64,000 nucleotides of DNA from Glaciimonas sp. PCH181 (lineage in GTDB: Bacteria > Pseudomonadota > Gammaproteobacteria > Burkholderiales > Burkholderiaceae_D). This document shows, piece by piece, positions 19,070 through 28,630 of the stretch. Location: positions 248,001 to 312,000 of the forward strand of contig NZ_PYFP01000001.1 in the NCBI RefSeq assembly GCF_003056055.1, written 5' to 3'. The translations under genes were made by a program, and so were the position numbers. The notes under the pieces are model-generated. The model was not told where the DNA came from and searched no databases. It saw nothing but the letters and a program-made list of their open reading frames with translations. Numbering within the stretch: position 1 is the first letter of the stretch; every line of letters begins with the position of its first letter.

Positions 19070-19303
19070 CTACAAACTCCGGCTAATAATCTCCTTCATA
19101 ATCTCAGAAGTCCTCCCATAAATCCGCGCCACCCGCGCATCAACCCACGCCCGGCTGATCTTATATTCACTTATAAATCCATACCCCCCCATGCAGCTGC
19201 AGCAATTCATCCAGCAACTTCCCCTGCATTTCTGAGCGATTCAACTTAACCATAGCCGCGACTTCAGTAGTCAGTTCCCCACACATAGCCAACCGCAAAC
19301 AAT
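19070..19303 (-). pseudogene. Acyl-CoA dehydrogenase C-terminal relic
   Basis: Read leftwards, the region encodes CLRLAMCGELTTEVAAMVKL, LDELLQLHGG, then after a +1 shift in a seven-base G/C run (19194-19200) YGFISEYKISRAWVDARVA and RIYGRTSEIMKEIISRSL, stop. This is the hallmark tail of acyl-CoA dehydrogenases, including the R-I-Y-x-x-T-S-E-I-M-K motif. The first 80 percent of the gene is missing. The upstream end joins the truncated amidohydrolase directly, so a deletion fused the two genes. Confidence 0.82.
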
Positions 19304-20347
19304 TCAAAACACGCTTGATGAATCAGGCCAGGTGCAGTCGGAGTGGGGATAATCGCATTCCCACATCGCCATCTCCAGATTGATCGAATCCAGATTCTTC
19401 AGGCCGAACTGATCTTCAATGAAGCAAGTAATGATGTGCTTGTTAAAGATGTCGCTAGGCATTTTGTCGCCGAAGTTCGAATTGGTCCAGGCATTGTGGT
19501 GACGGTGCGTAAAGTCTGCACGCTCCAGAAAATACGGAATCCAACCGATGCCGCCTTCTGACAGCGCCATGCGCAACGTTGGGAATTTCTTCCACATTGG
19601 TCCCCAGATCCAGTCAGCTGCCGAATTGGAAATCGAGATTGGCATCGACGTAATCCACGCGTCAATCGGTGATTCATCCGAAGCGTGCGCTGCTTTCGTG
19701 CTGGTTCCGATATGGCAGCAAATCACCACATTGTTATCGGCACAAGCCTTCCAGAACGGATCCCAATAGTCGCTATGAATCGATGGAAAGCCGTGCACGC
19801 TGGAATTGTCTGAAAACGATACGGCGCGCACGCCTTGCGCGGCCATACGCGTGACTTCTGTGGCGGCGGCTTGCATATCCCACCAAGGTGCAATCATCAA
19901 CGGAATAAAGCGGCCTGGCGCGGCGTTACACCAGTCTTGCAGATGCCAGTCGTTATAAGCCTGAATTGCGGCTAATGAAACGCCACGGTCCGGCAATGTC
20001 TGAAAGCGCTGACCGGCAAAACCGGGAAAGGTGGGAAAACACATCGATCCCAGAACGCCGTTAGCGTTCATGTCATCTACCCGCGCTTTGATATCACAGG
20101 TGCCACGGCGCATGTGTTCATACGATAGCGGCTCCATCCCGTACTCTTCTTTTGGACGTCCGACGACGGAGTTAAGGCCCATATAACCGGTGATGCGCTC
20201 TTCAAACTCCCATACGTCGCGACCACTTTTTTTAACTACTTTAGGTTCGCGGCCTTTGTATTTTGCTGGCATGTGCCGTGTAAAGGCATTTGGCAGCTCA
20301 ATGGCATGACCGTCAACGCTGACGAGTATCAGGTCTTCCTGGTTCAT
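19304..20347 (-). pseudogene. Amidohydrolase-2 family protein, 3'-truncated
   Basis: The 347-residue frame is a metal-dependent amidohydrolase of the ACMS decarboxylase-like group. It keeps the N-terminal metal motif (SVDGHAIE), the His in VICCHIGTS, ALSEGGIGWIP and WECDYPHSD. The frame then runs into WPDSSSVF and stops, where the family normally continues with a C-terminal helix bundle of a few dozen residues. The junction leads into the acyl-CoA dehydrogenase relic, so the tail was deleted. Folding may be compromised, although all metal ligands remain. A perfect palindrome lies 72-104 bp upstream of the start. Confidence 0.75.
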
Positions 20348-20418
20348 AACATCCTCAAAAATGGGTTGCCCACGCGAGGGCGTGGACGGGAGTTTTGGTC
20401 TTAGAGGATTAAAAATTA

Positions 20419-20451
20419 TTTATAAACATAAAATGAAATTATGTTTATAAA
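20419..20451. promoter_or_regulatory. Perfect 13-bp inverted repeat, candidate TetR operator
   Basis: TTTATAAACATAA (20419-20431) and its exact complement (20439-20451) are separated by 7 bp. The dyad lies 72-104 bp upstream of the amidohydrolase start, in AT-rich promoter-like DNA. Its size and symmetry suit a TetR-family operator, and the triple TetR gene is in the same cluster. That link is inference. The rest of the gap to 20982 is AT-rich and shows no gene. Confidence 0.55.
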
Positions 20452-20982
20452 CTATTGATGGATGGATATAGATTTTTTTGTCTCTCGATGATATCAAAAA
20501 GTACAGTTAAATCAATGCCAATAGTGTGAATCCACTAACGATTAAACTATTTTTCTCCTATAAAAAATGGATGTTTAATTTGAGTGACAGGAACGCACTC
20601 TTCAGGAAGATGTGTTGCAAAATGCCGGGTATCGCCTTTCGATATTTTGTAGACATCTATTTGTAATTTGTTCTTTTATTCTTATATCTAGGCATTTTTT
20701 GCGGATGAATTTACGTTAGGTAGACATGGCGTATTTCTTGGCTATTTTTAGACTATTCCCATAGTTATGTTCGCCGCCATCCTCTATTCTCGGCAACGTT
20801 CTTGCTCCTTTTATAGCAGCAAGAGAGATTAGTCGGTAACAAACCAACAATCTCCCAAAAACCTCACGCCCGTTTTAGCGTTGCAGCCTGAAATCAGCAC
20901 GCTTTGTAAGCGCTTACGTTGCCATATCAAAGTGCCGTTGTTCATGCCATTTCTAATTATTCAAAGCTTATCAAGAGAATTT

Positions 20983-23883
20983 ATGCAAAAATTTATGATC
21001 AAACACGCAGGGTTGGTTCCGCTGATTTTGTTGAGCCTTGCAACGACCGCTGCGCATGCCAACGCCAAAACAATAACGCCAACCTCAAGCGACAGCAGCA
21101 TTCAATATCCCATTCAAAAGGCCACCAAAGTCGCGTATGCGAAAGATATCCTCAATCGCGGAGCAGAAACAACCACCGTTGAAATTAGAACGACGGGCAG
21201 TCAATGGTCCAAATTATATTTCTCAAAAATAGCGCTGCCAAAAGGCGCTTATATCGAGATATCCAACCCTGAACGCACGGAGGTATCTTTATATGGTTGG
21301 CGCGATTTCATGCGGACCTATCCAAATGGCAGCCAGCGAACCTTTTCCCCGACCTCAATCTCCGGAGATACTACGGTTATTCAGATTGTCTATCCGCAAG
21401 GCGTGACGCCGGGCGACCGTGATAGCGTCTATTTGGCATATTACGAAATTAAGCAAGGAGACAAGCTAAAAACGATACTCGGCCAGGACGAACGTATTCA
21501 CGCCATTTGCATGAAATCGACAAACAATGCGTTTTATCAACGCAGTCAAGCCATTGGATTGGCATCGATGGAAGCGAGTGGGACAAGTTGGTCGGTCGGA
21601 AATCAGAATCTCATGATGACCAATCACCATATCGTTTCCGATGATGATGTTGAGTTTGGTGAGGTTTGGTTTAATTCTCGTGCTGACGCTTGTGGAGCAT
21701 CTGATAGTGCGCAAAATGTGGTCAGAATTAAAGCAGGAAAGCTGATCACTACCGGTCAAGGCAGCGATACGGATTACACGCTTTTTACACTTGATCAATT
21801 CGACTACAAAAACGCCAAAATAAAAACACTGTTCGGTGGTCTGCGTATTCAGGAGAAACGTTCTGCCGTGGGCGAAACTGTATATATACCGCAACACGGT
21901 TCAGGTTCGTCGGTGGCGAAGATTGCGCATACCAAAGACGGAGAGGCTTGCAAGATTTCAGTCGTTGGTACTAAAACGTATTACAACTGCGATACGCAAT
22001 CCGGCGCTTCCGGTTCGCCAGTGTTATCGCAGAAGAGTAACGAAGTCGTCGCCTTGCACCGCGCTGGCAGTGCGACCGCGAATAACGGTGTTTCATCGTG
22101 GTTTCTGTGGGAAAAAATAAAATCCTTTATGCCAGCGGGTTCTAATGTTGAGGTGCTGGGCGTGGGCGACGTTGTTACCGCCACGGTAAATCTGAAAGCA
22201 GCGCCAGTTTTGGTAAAAAGCGTTAATGGGAACGCCAGCTTTGAGACGTTCGATGGCGATGAAATGGTACATTTTGGCAGCGCTAAAAATGGATACTCAA
22301 CGCTTGCGGTAGAGGCGAAAGATGTCGTCTCTGGAAACATTGTCCAGGTGACCTATCGTCTGGCGTTGAAATCTGCTTGCGGCTTGGGTAATCTGGCACA
22401 AGCTTGTGCGTCAACGTCTGCAAAAAACCTACATATTTCTTACGACGATGCAGATAATCCGAATTTGGAAACTAACGCGGCTATTACCTCCTGGATTCCC
22501 CTTAAAATTTTGTCATCGCCCACTGCCACTAAAGAGCAAGCTTTGCTCATGAAGATTGTGCATGTTCATAACACCGGCCCGGTCGCGTATTTAGTGGGTA
22601 AAAAAATAGCCAAGGCCAACGAACGTGTCAGTCTATCGGGTGGCGCATCGAAGAATCCGGAAGGCAAGCCATTGACGTATCAATGGACGGTTCCTGCCGG
22701 AATTGACGCGACAGTAAATAACTCTGGCTTGACCTTTAATGCCCCGGTACTTGCAGCGGATACGTCATTTACTTTTGTCATTAAAGTTACCGCCGGTACG
22801 AAGTCATCGAAGGCTAGTCATATTGTGACGGTGATGAAGACGGATAACGCTGGCGAAATTAAACCGCCTCCACTGCCACCAGTGAGTCCGCCGCAAGCTA
22901 TCGTCGGCGGCAATATCAATACCGTGACAACCGCCAGCTACGGTTTTGCTTATAAGCTTGACGGCAGTAAGAGCTTGCGTGCCGAGAAATATGCATGGGA
23001 AAAACTCAGCGGCCCGTTCAATTTGCGGAATGCTGATCAAGCCATCGCAGAAGCAATTGTGGGCAAAAATCAAACTGGCGAAAGCGTCTATCAATTGACG
23101 GTCACCGGCAAGGATGGCAAGCAGCATCAGGCTAACTTGAAGGTAGCGGCAGTCGCGACTAGCGTAACGATTTCGGGTGCCAACGCCATCAATCAAGGCG
23201 CTGTCGTCAGCCTGTTAGCGCAAGCAAACTTTAGCGGTGCTGGCGGCGTTGCAGCGGTGTATAGCTGGAAGGTACGCGACATGAATGGCGTAATTGTCTT
23301 GCAAGAAACCCAGCAACAGCTAAACCTGTCGGGCCTCGCCGGAGGAAAATATCAGGCAACAGTTGAAGCCTCCAGCCCGCATGGTGGACGTCAGGCGACG
23401 GCGCAGCATGCCGTTACCGTGATCAAAAAGCTTGAAAACAAACCACCGATCGCGCTTGTGGCTGGTCCTCGATCGGCAGAGGCGGGCGCTGCGGTGATGC
23501 TCAATGCTGCGGGATCAAGCGCTACTGGCGGCGGGACATTGCGGTATGACTGGAAAGTATCGCCGCAATTGCCCTTTAATGCGAACGGCGCAAAATTGAC
23601 TTTCACTGCACCGCAATCAACGCAGGATACGATTTATACCTTCACGGTTTCTGTGATGGAAGGCAATCGGACTGCTGAGAAAACGCATTTAGTACTGGTC
23701 CATAAGGTCGCCGAAAATGTATGTGACATTCCGCAATGGGAGAAAAAATCTTATAAAGGCGGCATTGAAGTGCGCGTAAATGGACGTCGTTATATCTCTA
23801 GATGGTTTACTGAACCGCATCATATTCCGGGTTCCGCTGGCTGGATCGGTGCACCGTGGAAAGATAATGGTGTATGTAAATAA
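20983..23883 (+). CDS. Secreted trypsin-like endopeptidase with PKD/Ig-like repeats and chitin-binding-like tail
   Basis: A secreted protein of 966 residues. The signal peptide is at residues 1-26 (LVPLILLSLATTAAHA). The serine-protease domain spans about residues 150-400, with His in MMTNHHIV, Asp in GSDTDYTLF and Ser in QSGASGSPVLS, like lysyl endopeptidases and related trypsin-fold enzymes. At least three PKD/Ig-like modules follow (e.g. VSLSGGASKNPEGKPLTYQW; VMLNAAGSSATGG), with a proline-rich linker (PPPLPPVSPP). The last 50 residues (IPQWEKKSYKGGIEV..., WFTEPH..., W...NGVCK) resemble CBM5/12 chitin-binding modules. I start at ATG 20983, preceded by agagaat; a longer frame from 20881 lacks a signal-like beginning. 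It may digest chitin-associated protein. Confidence 0.85.
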   Translation: MQKFMIKHAGLVPLILLSLATTAAHANAKTITPTSSDSSIQYPIQKATKVAYAKDILNRGAETTTVEIRTTGSQWSKLYFSKIALPKGAYIEISNPERTEVSLYGWRDFMRTYPNGSQRTFSPTSISGDTTVIQIVYPQGVTPGDRDSVYLAYYEIKQGDKLKTILGQDERIHAICMKSTNNAFYQRSQAIGLASMEASGTSWSVGNQNLMMTNHHIVSDDDVEFGEVWFNSRADACGASDSAQNVVRIKAGKLITTGQGSDTDYTLFTLDQFDYKNAKIKTLFGGLRIQEKRSAVGETVYIPQHGSGSSVAKIAHTKDGEACKISVVGTKTYYNCDTQSGASGSPVLSQKSNEVVALHRAGSATANNGVSSWFLWEKIKSFMPAGSNVEVLGVGDVVTATVNLKAAPVLVKSVNGNASFETFDGDEMVHFGSAKNGYSTLAVEAKDVVSGNIVQVTYRLALKSACGLGNLAQACASTSAKNLHISYDDADNPNLETNAAITSWIPLKILSSPTATKEQALLMKIVHVHNTGPVAYLVGKKIAKANERVSLSGGASKNPEGKPLTYQWTVPAGIDATVNNSGLTFNAPVLAADTSFTFVIKVTAGTKSSKASHIVTVMKTDNAGEIKPPPLPPVSPPQAIVGGNINTVTTASYGFAYKLDGSKSLRAEKYAWEKLSGPFNLRNADQAIAEAIVGKNQTGESVYQLTVTGKDGKQHQANLKVAAVATSVTISGANAINQGAVVSLLAQANFSGAGGVAAVYSWKVRDMNGVIVLQETQQQLNLSGLAGGKYQATVEASSPHGGRQATAQHAVTVIKKLENKPPIALVAGPRSAEAGAAVMLNAAGSSATGGGTLRYDWKVSPQLPFNANGAKLTFTAPQSTQDTIYTFTVSVMEGNRTAEKTHLVLVHKVAENVCDIPQWEKKSYKGGIEVRVNGRRYISRWFTEPHHIPGSAGWIGAPWKDNGVCK

Positions 23884-23999
23884 CATCCACTAAAGATCAT
23901 AAATCGTGGGCGTCCATGTGAAGCAAACACGCCGCTACCAGGCTAGTTCGGCTAGCTATCCCGATGATGAAATAGTTGTATACTGATTTTCGATTTGGT

Positions 24000-24033
24000 A
24001 AAGCCCCAGTATTTGACAGGGGCTTTATTTTTA
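24000..24033 (+). terminator. Intrinsic terminator after the peptidase gene
   Basis: AAAGCCCC (24000-24007) pairs with GGGGCTTT (24019-24026) across an 11-base loop and is followed by ATTTTT. It lies about 115 bp after the peptidase stop codon. Confidence 0.85.
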
Positions 24034-24136
24034 TGCGCTTTTCAACTGGCGGTAGTGGCCCATTTTTGATACCGAGGAGAAAAAATCCAATTCACACCTA
24101 TGCGTTGGTGTAAAAATCGCGCTGCTGTAATAACGC

Positions 24137-24168
24137 AAAAGGAGAGCCATTTGGCTCTCCTTTTTTGT
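24137..24168. terminator. Bidirectional intrinsic terminator, left border of the catabolic island
   Basis: A 12-bp stem (AAAAGGAGAGCC with GGCTCTCCTTTT) and an ATTT loop, flanked by A and T runs, serves the minus-strand IclR gene ending at 24199. An almost identical hairpin lies at 31511-31541, at the other end of the catabolic island. Confidence 0.85.
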
Positions 24169-24198
24169 ATTTCGACCCATATTTTTGCGAGATCGTTG

Positions 24199-24999
24199 TC
24201 ACGCTGATGGCGGCGTATATCCTAAAATAGTTGAGATTTTTGCCGCTGCCTCGCGTAATGCACTGACTGTTTCAGTTGCAGGCTGCACCGGCAAATAATG
24301 AATCGATCCTGTCACTGCTAACGTACCGAACAAGGTCCCATCGGCCATGAAAATTGGGGCGGCGATGGCATTTACCCCTACAAACAATTCTTCAGGGGCA
24401 TCGGCCCAACCTTGTTTGCGCACCTGTTTTATTTCCGCGTGCAGTCGGTCTGGGTCCGTAATGGTATGACTCGTCGTCGGTAGCAGCGTGCGGCCCAGCG
24501 TTTGCTTAAGAATCGATTCGGGTCCGAAAGCCAAGACGATCTTGCCTTGCGCAGCCGAATTGAGGGTGAAATTGGCGCCGGGCCGTAATAAAATTTCCAA
24601 CGGGTTTTTGCCAAGCACAACGTTCAGGACAATGACTTCATCTTCCGTATACGTTGAAATAACGACAGCCTGACCTACCTTATCGCGCAAATCTTCCCGA
24701 ATTTTTGTCGACAGCGATACAACCTGAAAGCGCTTAACCAGATTTTGTCCCAGCAAATACAAACGCCAGCCGACGCTGTAACGATTGGTGGAGGGATTTT
24801 GGGTCACATAGCCATAATTTTTTAATGCCGTCAGATGACGATGCACCCGCGCCTTTGGCATACCTAAACTCTGCGCCAGGCTGGTGATGCCATATTCGTC
24901 ATTGGTTGAGGCGAGCGTTTCAAGGATACGCAATGAAATGACGGCAGTCGGCAGACCGGTATCGATTTCAGTTTCAGCGGCTTCTGTTTCTTGTTCCAA
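24199..24999 (-). CDS. IclR-family transcriptional regulator
   Basis: This 266-residue protein has an N-terminal winged helix-turn-helix (residues about 20-75: LRILETLASTNDEYGITSLAQ and KARVHRHLTALKNYGYV) and a C-terminal GAF-like effector domain (residues about 90-260, including NSAAQGKIVLAFGPE and GVNAIAAPIF). IclR proteins often control aromatic-acid catabolism. It faces the same way as the cupin gene and lies next to the meta-cleavage operon, which it probably regulates together with, or in competition with, the second IclR at 31.6 kb. Confidence 0.9.
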   Translation of the reverse strand: MEQETEAAETEIDTGLPTAVISLRILETLASTNDEYGITSLAQSLGMPKARVHRHLTALKNYGYVTQNPSTNRYSVGWRLYLLGQNLVKRFQVVSLSTKIREDLRDKVGQAVVISTYTEDEVIVLNVVLGKNPLEILLRPGANFTLNSAAQGKIVLAFGPESILKQTLGRTLLPTTSHTITDPDRLHAEIKQVRKQGWADAPEELFVGVNAIAAPIFMADGTLFGTLAVTGSIHYLPVQPATETVSALREAAAKISTILGYTPPSA

Positions 25000-25247
25000 G
25001 ATGAGACCTGTTCGTGGCGAGAAGTTGTTCTGCAGTTTTTTACTGGCATCCGATGCGCACTAAAAAGTTGCTGGGATAACCAATTTGAGTGATTCGGTTT
25101 AAGCAAGAAAAGGGCCGTATCCGGTCGTTTTTTTCGCCCCAGATTGTAACATCCTTGTCTCTTGCATCAAACCGTCGCAGTGCCGCATGGCCCCTGCACA
25201 GGCCCCTGACTAAGTATGCCCCGACCGACGAACAACGCCGGTCTGGA

Positions 25248-25919
25248 TCATGGTAAGTCGATATAGCGCTCGCCAAACACCTGGTATTCCTGGCGTTTGG
25301 GCTTGGCGGCATCTTCTGCCAGCACATAGCGAATTGAGCTGCGGCCCTTGCACGCACGTGGCAGGATCAGGCAGCGGATGAATGCGGTTTCGCTCTCCTC
25401 GGTAGTCGGCGCATAGACCGGAAACCGACCACGTTCCAGCCACGCTTCGCCAGGTTTGTAGGCATTGGTTTGCCCTTCAGTTTCGATAGTAATTTCCCCG
25501 TGCAGGCAGCAGCGGATACCTGGCCCTTGATGCATGTGGGTAAAGGCAATCCCACCCTTGGGAAAGCCCACCCGATCGATGCGCATCAACCAGTCAAAGC
25601 CGTCATCGAGTTCGATTTCTGCCGCTAGCTTGCAATGCGATTCTGTTCCCGGCGCTGCGTGTAGTTCGCCGCTGCCTGAAACATGCTGCGTCAGCAGTTC
25701 CCAGCGCCAAAGCCGCGCGCCTTCCGCTCCGGCCAGCAGCGTAATCGCTTCTTGCCCAACCCAGGCCGAACCTTGCGCATGATGCTGGCCGCCATTCGGC
25801 AATTCAATCGTAACGTTGCCGTCAACTACGTAAATCGCGCGCGGACCCATCGGCAAATACACGGGGGTATTGCCTGTGGGCAATGTGTCTTGATACAGAC
25901 GAAGAAGATAACTACTCAT
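25248..25919 (-). CDS. Cupin-domain protein
   Basis: A 223-residue protein with two cupin-like halves: residues about 25-80 (IYVVDGNVTIELPNGG...GSAWVG) and 130-185 (THMHQGPGIRCCLHGEITIE...PGEAWLERG). The HMHQG...E...H-type metal-binding pattern is best preserved in the second half. No enzymatic role can be assigned. It is divergent from the MFS transporter of the meta-cleavage operon with shared control sequences, so a role in uptake-linked metabolism of the same aromatic substrate, or as a small-molecule sensor, is likely. Confidence 0.75.
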   Translation of the reverse strand: MSSYLLRLYQDTLPTGNTPVYLPMGPRAIYVVDGNVTIELPNGGQHHAQGSAWVGQEAITLLAGAEGARLWRWELLTQHVSGSGELHAAPGTESHCKLAAEIELDDGFDWLMRIDRVGFPKGGIAFTHMHQGPGIRCCLHGEITIETEGQTNAYKPGEAWLERGRFPVYAPTTEESETAFIRCLILPRACKGRSSIRYVLAEDAAKPKRQEYQVFGERYIDLP

Positions 25920-26232
25920 ACTGACTCCTGATATTTATTTTGAAAAGTTGATAACGCGACCACTTGAGTCGTTACGTGACAAGTCCAGCAGGGTTGATGA
26001 GACTCTCTGAACGCAGCGCTTTAGCGTCGATGGTTATTTTAATGCTGTATCGATGAAAAAGACAATCGTATCTAAAGAAGATACAAATAGTTTGCAAAAT
26101 CAGAAAAAATTGCATAAACTGCGACAGGGATAATAAAAACGATACGGAAGTCTTCTATATCGATACTGAATTAACCAAACAACATCGATGTCCGATCCCG
26201 ATATCAAAAGATGTGAAATCAGAAAGAGACAA
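25920..26232. promoter_or_regulatory. Divergent promoter with GTATCG-type sites
   Basis: The 313-bp gap holds a perfect dyad GTATCT-AAAGA-AGATAC (26068-26084) and three related words: GTATCG (26047-26052), CGATAC (26140-26145) and CGATAC (26161-26166). They could be binding sites for one or both neighbouring IclR regulators, placed to control the cupin gene and the meta-cleavage operon. Confidence 0.5.
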
Positions 26233-27492
26233 ATGGTGAGTCAATCTATTCAAATAAAGCAGCAAACCAAGTCCGCTCCTTGGTATCGCGGTGCCTCTAA
26301 AGAACAATGGAAGTCTTTCTGGTCTTGTTACATAGGCTGGATGCTCGACATCATGGATTTGATGTTGTTTGCAATGATCATTGCCTATGTCGGTAAGGAT
26401 CTTGGCTTCAATAAAGGTATGGCGGGGATGGTGGCCTCGGCTACGCTGATCGCGAGTGCCTTCGGTGGTCTGGTTTTCGGTTTTCTGGCTGACCGCATCG
26501 GTCGTGCCAAATCGATGGTGCTGAGCATCATCTGTTATTCGGTCGGTACGGCGCTGTGCGGCTTTTCTGATTCGCTCACGCAGTTGATCGCGTTTCGCAT
26601 TCTGGTCGGTTTGGGCGTTGGCGGGGAATGGTCGGCAGGCGCAGCGCTGATTACTGAAACCTGGCCAGCCCAGCATCGCGGCAAAGTCATGGCGTGGGTT
26701 CAGAGCGCCTTTGCATCCGGTTATGCGTTGGCCGCCATCGTTGCCGCAATCGTGTTGCCGCTGCTAGGATGGCGCTGGGTGTTTGCAGTTGGCCTGATTC
26801 CGGCGCTGTTTGGCCTATGGATACGTCGTCATGTAGAAGAGCCGGAAATCTGGAAAAATCAAAAGAAACGCCTTTCTTTTAGCGAAACCATCGGCGCGTT
26901 GTTTGGCATCCACCGCAAAAATACCCTCATCGGATTAGCTTTCACGGCCGCTGCGATGTGTGGTTATTGGGGCTTGTTCACGTGGATTCCCACCTATCTG
27001 GGCACGCCTGTAAGCGAAGGCGGAGCTGGTTTTAGCCTGATCAAATCAACCACTTGGGTCGTCGTCATGCAACTGGGCGCGGCCATCGGCTTTATTGCCT
27101 TCGGTTATGTAGCTGATCTGGCGGGCCGCAAAAAAGCGTTCATCCTGTTCTTTATATGCGCAGCGGTTCTGGTGCCGCTCTATACCATGGTGAAGTCCCC
27201 GCTAATGCTGCTGATTTTAGGACCTATCGTTGCCTTTTTCGGCACCGGTTTTTACAGCGGTTTTGCGCCTACCTTCGCCGAACTGTTCCCAACATCGATT
27301 CGCGCTACTGCGCAGGGTTTTATTTACAACACGGGCCGTGCTGCCAGTGCGTTAGCGCCAATGATGGTCGGGTTTTTATCGGGAAATTACGGCGTCGGCA
27401 GCGCACTTGCCATGACCTCCGCATTTTTCCTGTTAGCCGCGATTCTGGTATTTCTTTTCTTACCTGAAACCAAGGGCAGGGAGCTGGAGTGA
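26233..27492 (+). CDS. MFS transporter, aromatic-acid/metabolite:H+ symporter type
   Basis: A 419-residue, twelve-helix major facilitator. The loop 2-3 motif GFLADRIGRAKSM, the second motif GYVADLAGRKKAF, and the early D-I-M-D-L-M-L-F signature are typical of the metabolite:proton and aromatic-acid symporters. It is probably the substrate importer of the following meta-cleavage genes, 63 bp before the tautomerase. I chose ATG at 26233 because gaaagag lies just upstream; an in-frame ATG at 26188 would add 15 polar residues. The substrate is unknown. Confidence 0.87.
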   Translation: MVSQSIQIKQQTKSAPWYRGASKEQWKSFWSCYIGWMLDIMDLMLFAMIIAYVGKDLGFNKGMAGMVASATLIASAFGGLVFGFLADRIGRAKSMVLSIICYSVGTALCGFSDSLTQLIAFRILVGLGVGGEWSAGAALITETWPAQHRGKVMAWVQSAFASGYALAAIVAAIVLPLLGWRWVFAVGLIPALFGLWIRRHVEEPEIWKNQKKRLSFSETIGALFGIHRKNTLIGLAFTAAAMCGYWGLFTWIPTYLGTPVSEGGAGFSLIKSTTWVVVMQLGAAIGFIAFGYVADLAGRKKAFILFFICAAVLVPLYTMVKSPLMLLILGPIVAFFGTGFYSGFAPTFAELFPTSIRATAQGFIYNTGRAASALAPMMVGFLSGNYGVGSALAMTSAFFLLAAILVFLFLPETKGRELE

Positions 27493-27555
27493 AGCCGTCG
27501 GGTGCCAGCACATCACTACTTGTATATCTAACTGTTAATTAATCTAGGAACAGCT

Positions 27556-27765
27556 ATGCCGATTATTCAAATTACGCTGGTAGAAGGACGATCCAACGAA
27601 GCCGTTGAGCGTTGCATCCGTGAGGTTGCACACACGGTATCCAGCACGCTGAACGCACCGTTGGCAACGGTGCGCGTTATGGTTACCGAATTGCCCCCAT
27701 CTCGTTTTGCGATCGGCGATGTGCTCAAGAGTGATGCGGCAGCGCTTAATCCTCCAATTGCCTGA
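27556..27765 (+). CDS. 4-oxalocrotonate tautomerase family enzyme
   Basis: A 69-residue protein, the usual size of 4-oxalocrotonate tautomerases. After removal of Met1, Pro1 is the catalytic base (PIIQITLVEGRSNEA). Arg residues equivalent to the family's substrate-binding arginines are present (e.g. VRVMVTELPPSRFAIG). It should interconvert 2-hydroxymuconate and 2-oxo-3-hexenedioate, feeding the decarboxylase encoded four genes downstream. The aataggaac... leader gives a modest ribosome binding site. Confidence 0.88.
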   Translation: MPIIQITLVEGRSNEAVERCIREVAHTVSSTLNAPLATVRVMVTELPPSRFAIGDVLKSDAAALNPPIA

Positions 27766-27815
27766 GGAATAAAGGTGTCTATGATTTTCATTGCAACCAT
27801 TTCGAGAAACGATTC

Positions 27816-28601
27816 ATGAACCATCCAAACATGTCTGTCACCCTCGGCGACGAATTATATGAAGCCTTGATCAAGCGTCAGCCAGTGGCACCGCTTACCG
27901 AGCGCTTCCCGGAACTGAGCCTTGAAGATGCCTATCAGATCCAATTGCATTTGATAGGCCGCCGTCTGGCAACGGGTGAGCGCGTGGTGGGCAAAAAAAT
28001 TGGCCTGACCTCGGCCGCCGTACAAACTATGCTTGGCGTCGATCAGCCCGATTTCGGTCATTTGACCTCAGCGATGGCCTATGACAGCGGTGCCACCGTT
28101 CCGGCATCCGCCATGATCGCACCGCGCGCAGAGGGCGAAATCGCCTTCATCCTCAAGCACGATCTGGTCGGCCCCGGCATCACCAATCTGGACGTTATGG
28201 CAGCCACTGCCTACGTCGTGCCGTGTTTTGAAATCGTCGACTCGCGTATTCGTGACTGGAAGATTCGGATTCAGGATACAGTCGCTGACAATGCCTCGTC
28301 GGCGGCTTTCGTACTTGGCAATACCCCGGTTGATCCCAATCAGGTCGATTTCATTCATTGCGGCATGGTGGTAGAAAAAAATGGTGTAATCGTTGGCACC
28401 GGCGCTGGTGCCGCTGCGCTCGGCTCGCCATTGACGGCGGTAGCGTGGCTGGCCAATACATTGGGCCGTCTCGGTTTGGGATTAAAAGCTGGTGAAGTAA
28501 TTCTGTCGGGGGCCTTGAGCGCGCTGGTGCCGGTGCAGGCTGGCGACCAGATGCGCGTGACCATTGCCGGCATCGGTTCTGTCGCGGTGCGCTTTAATTA
28601 A
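27816..28601 (+). CDS. dmpE: 2-oxopent-4-enoate hydratase
   Basis: This 261-residue enzyme of the hydratase/decarboxylase family (MhpD/DmpE/XylJ) adds water to 2-hydroxypenta-2,4-dienoate, giving 4-hydroxy-2-oxovalerate. Family marks are [59 protein letters not shown] and the C-terminal [15 protein letters not shown]. It is paralogous to the decarboxylase at 30.6 kb. Gene order tautomerase-hydratase-dehydrogenase-aldolase-decarboxylase fits a lower meta-cleavage operon. MhpD of a phenylpropionate pathway is the alternative name. Confidence 0.9.
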   Translation: MNHPNMSVTLGDELYEALIKRQPVAPLTERFPELSLEDAYQIQLHLIGRRLATGERVVGKKIGLTSAAVQTMLGVDQPDFGHLTSAMAYDSGATVPASAMIAPRAEGEIAFILKHDLVGPGITNLDVMAATAYVVPCFEIVDSRIRDWKIRIQDTVADNASSAAFVLGNTPVDPNQVDFIHCGMVVEKNGVIVGTGAGAAALGSPLTAVAWLANTLGRLGLGLKAGEVILSGALSALVPVQAGDQMRVTIAGIGSVAVRFN

Positions 28602-28630
28602 CTCTCACCAACGGTGTGAAGGATGCAATC

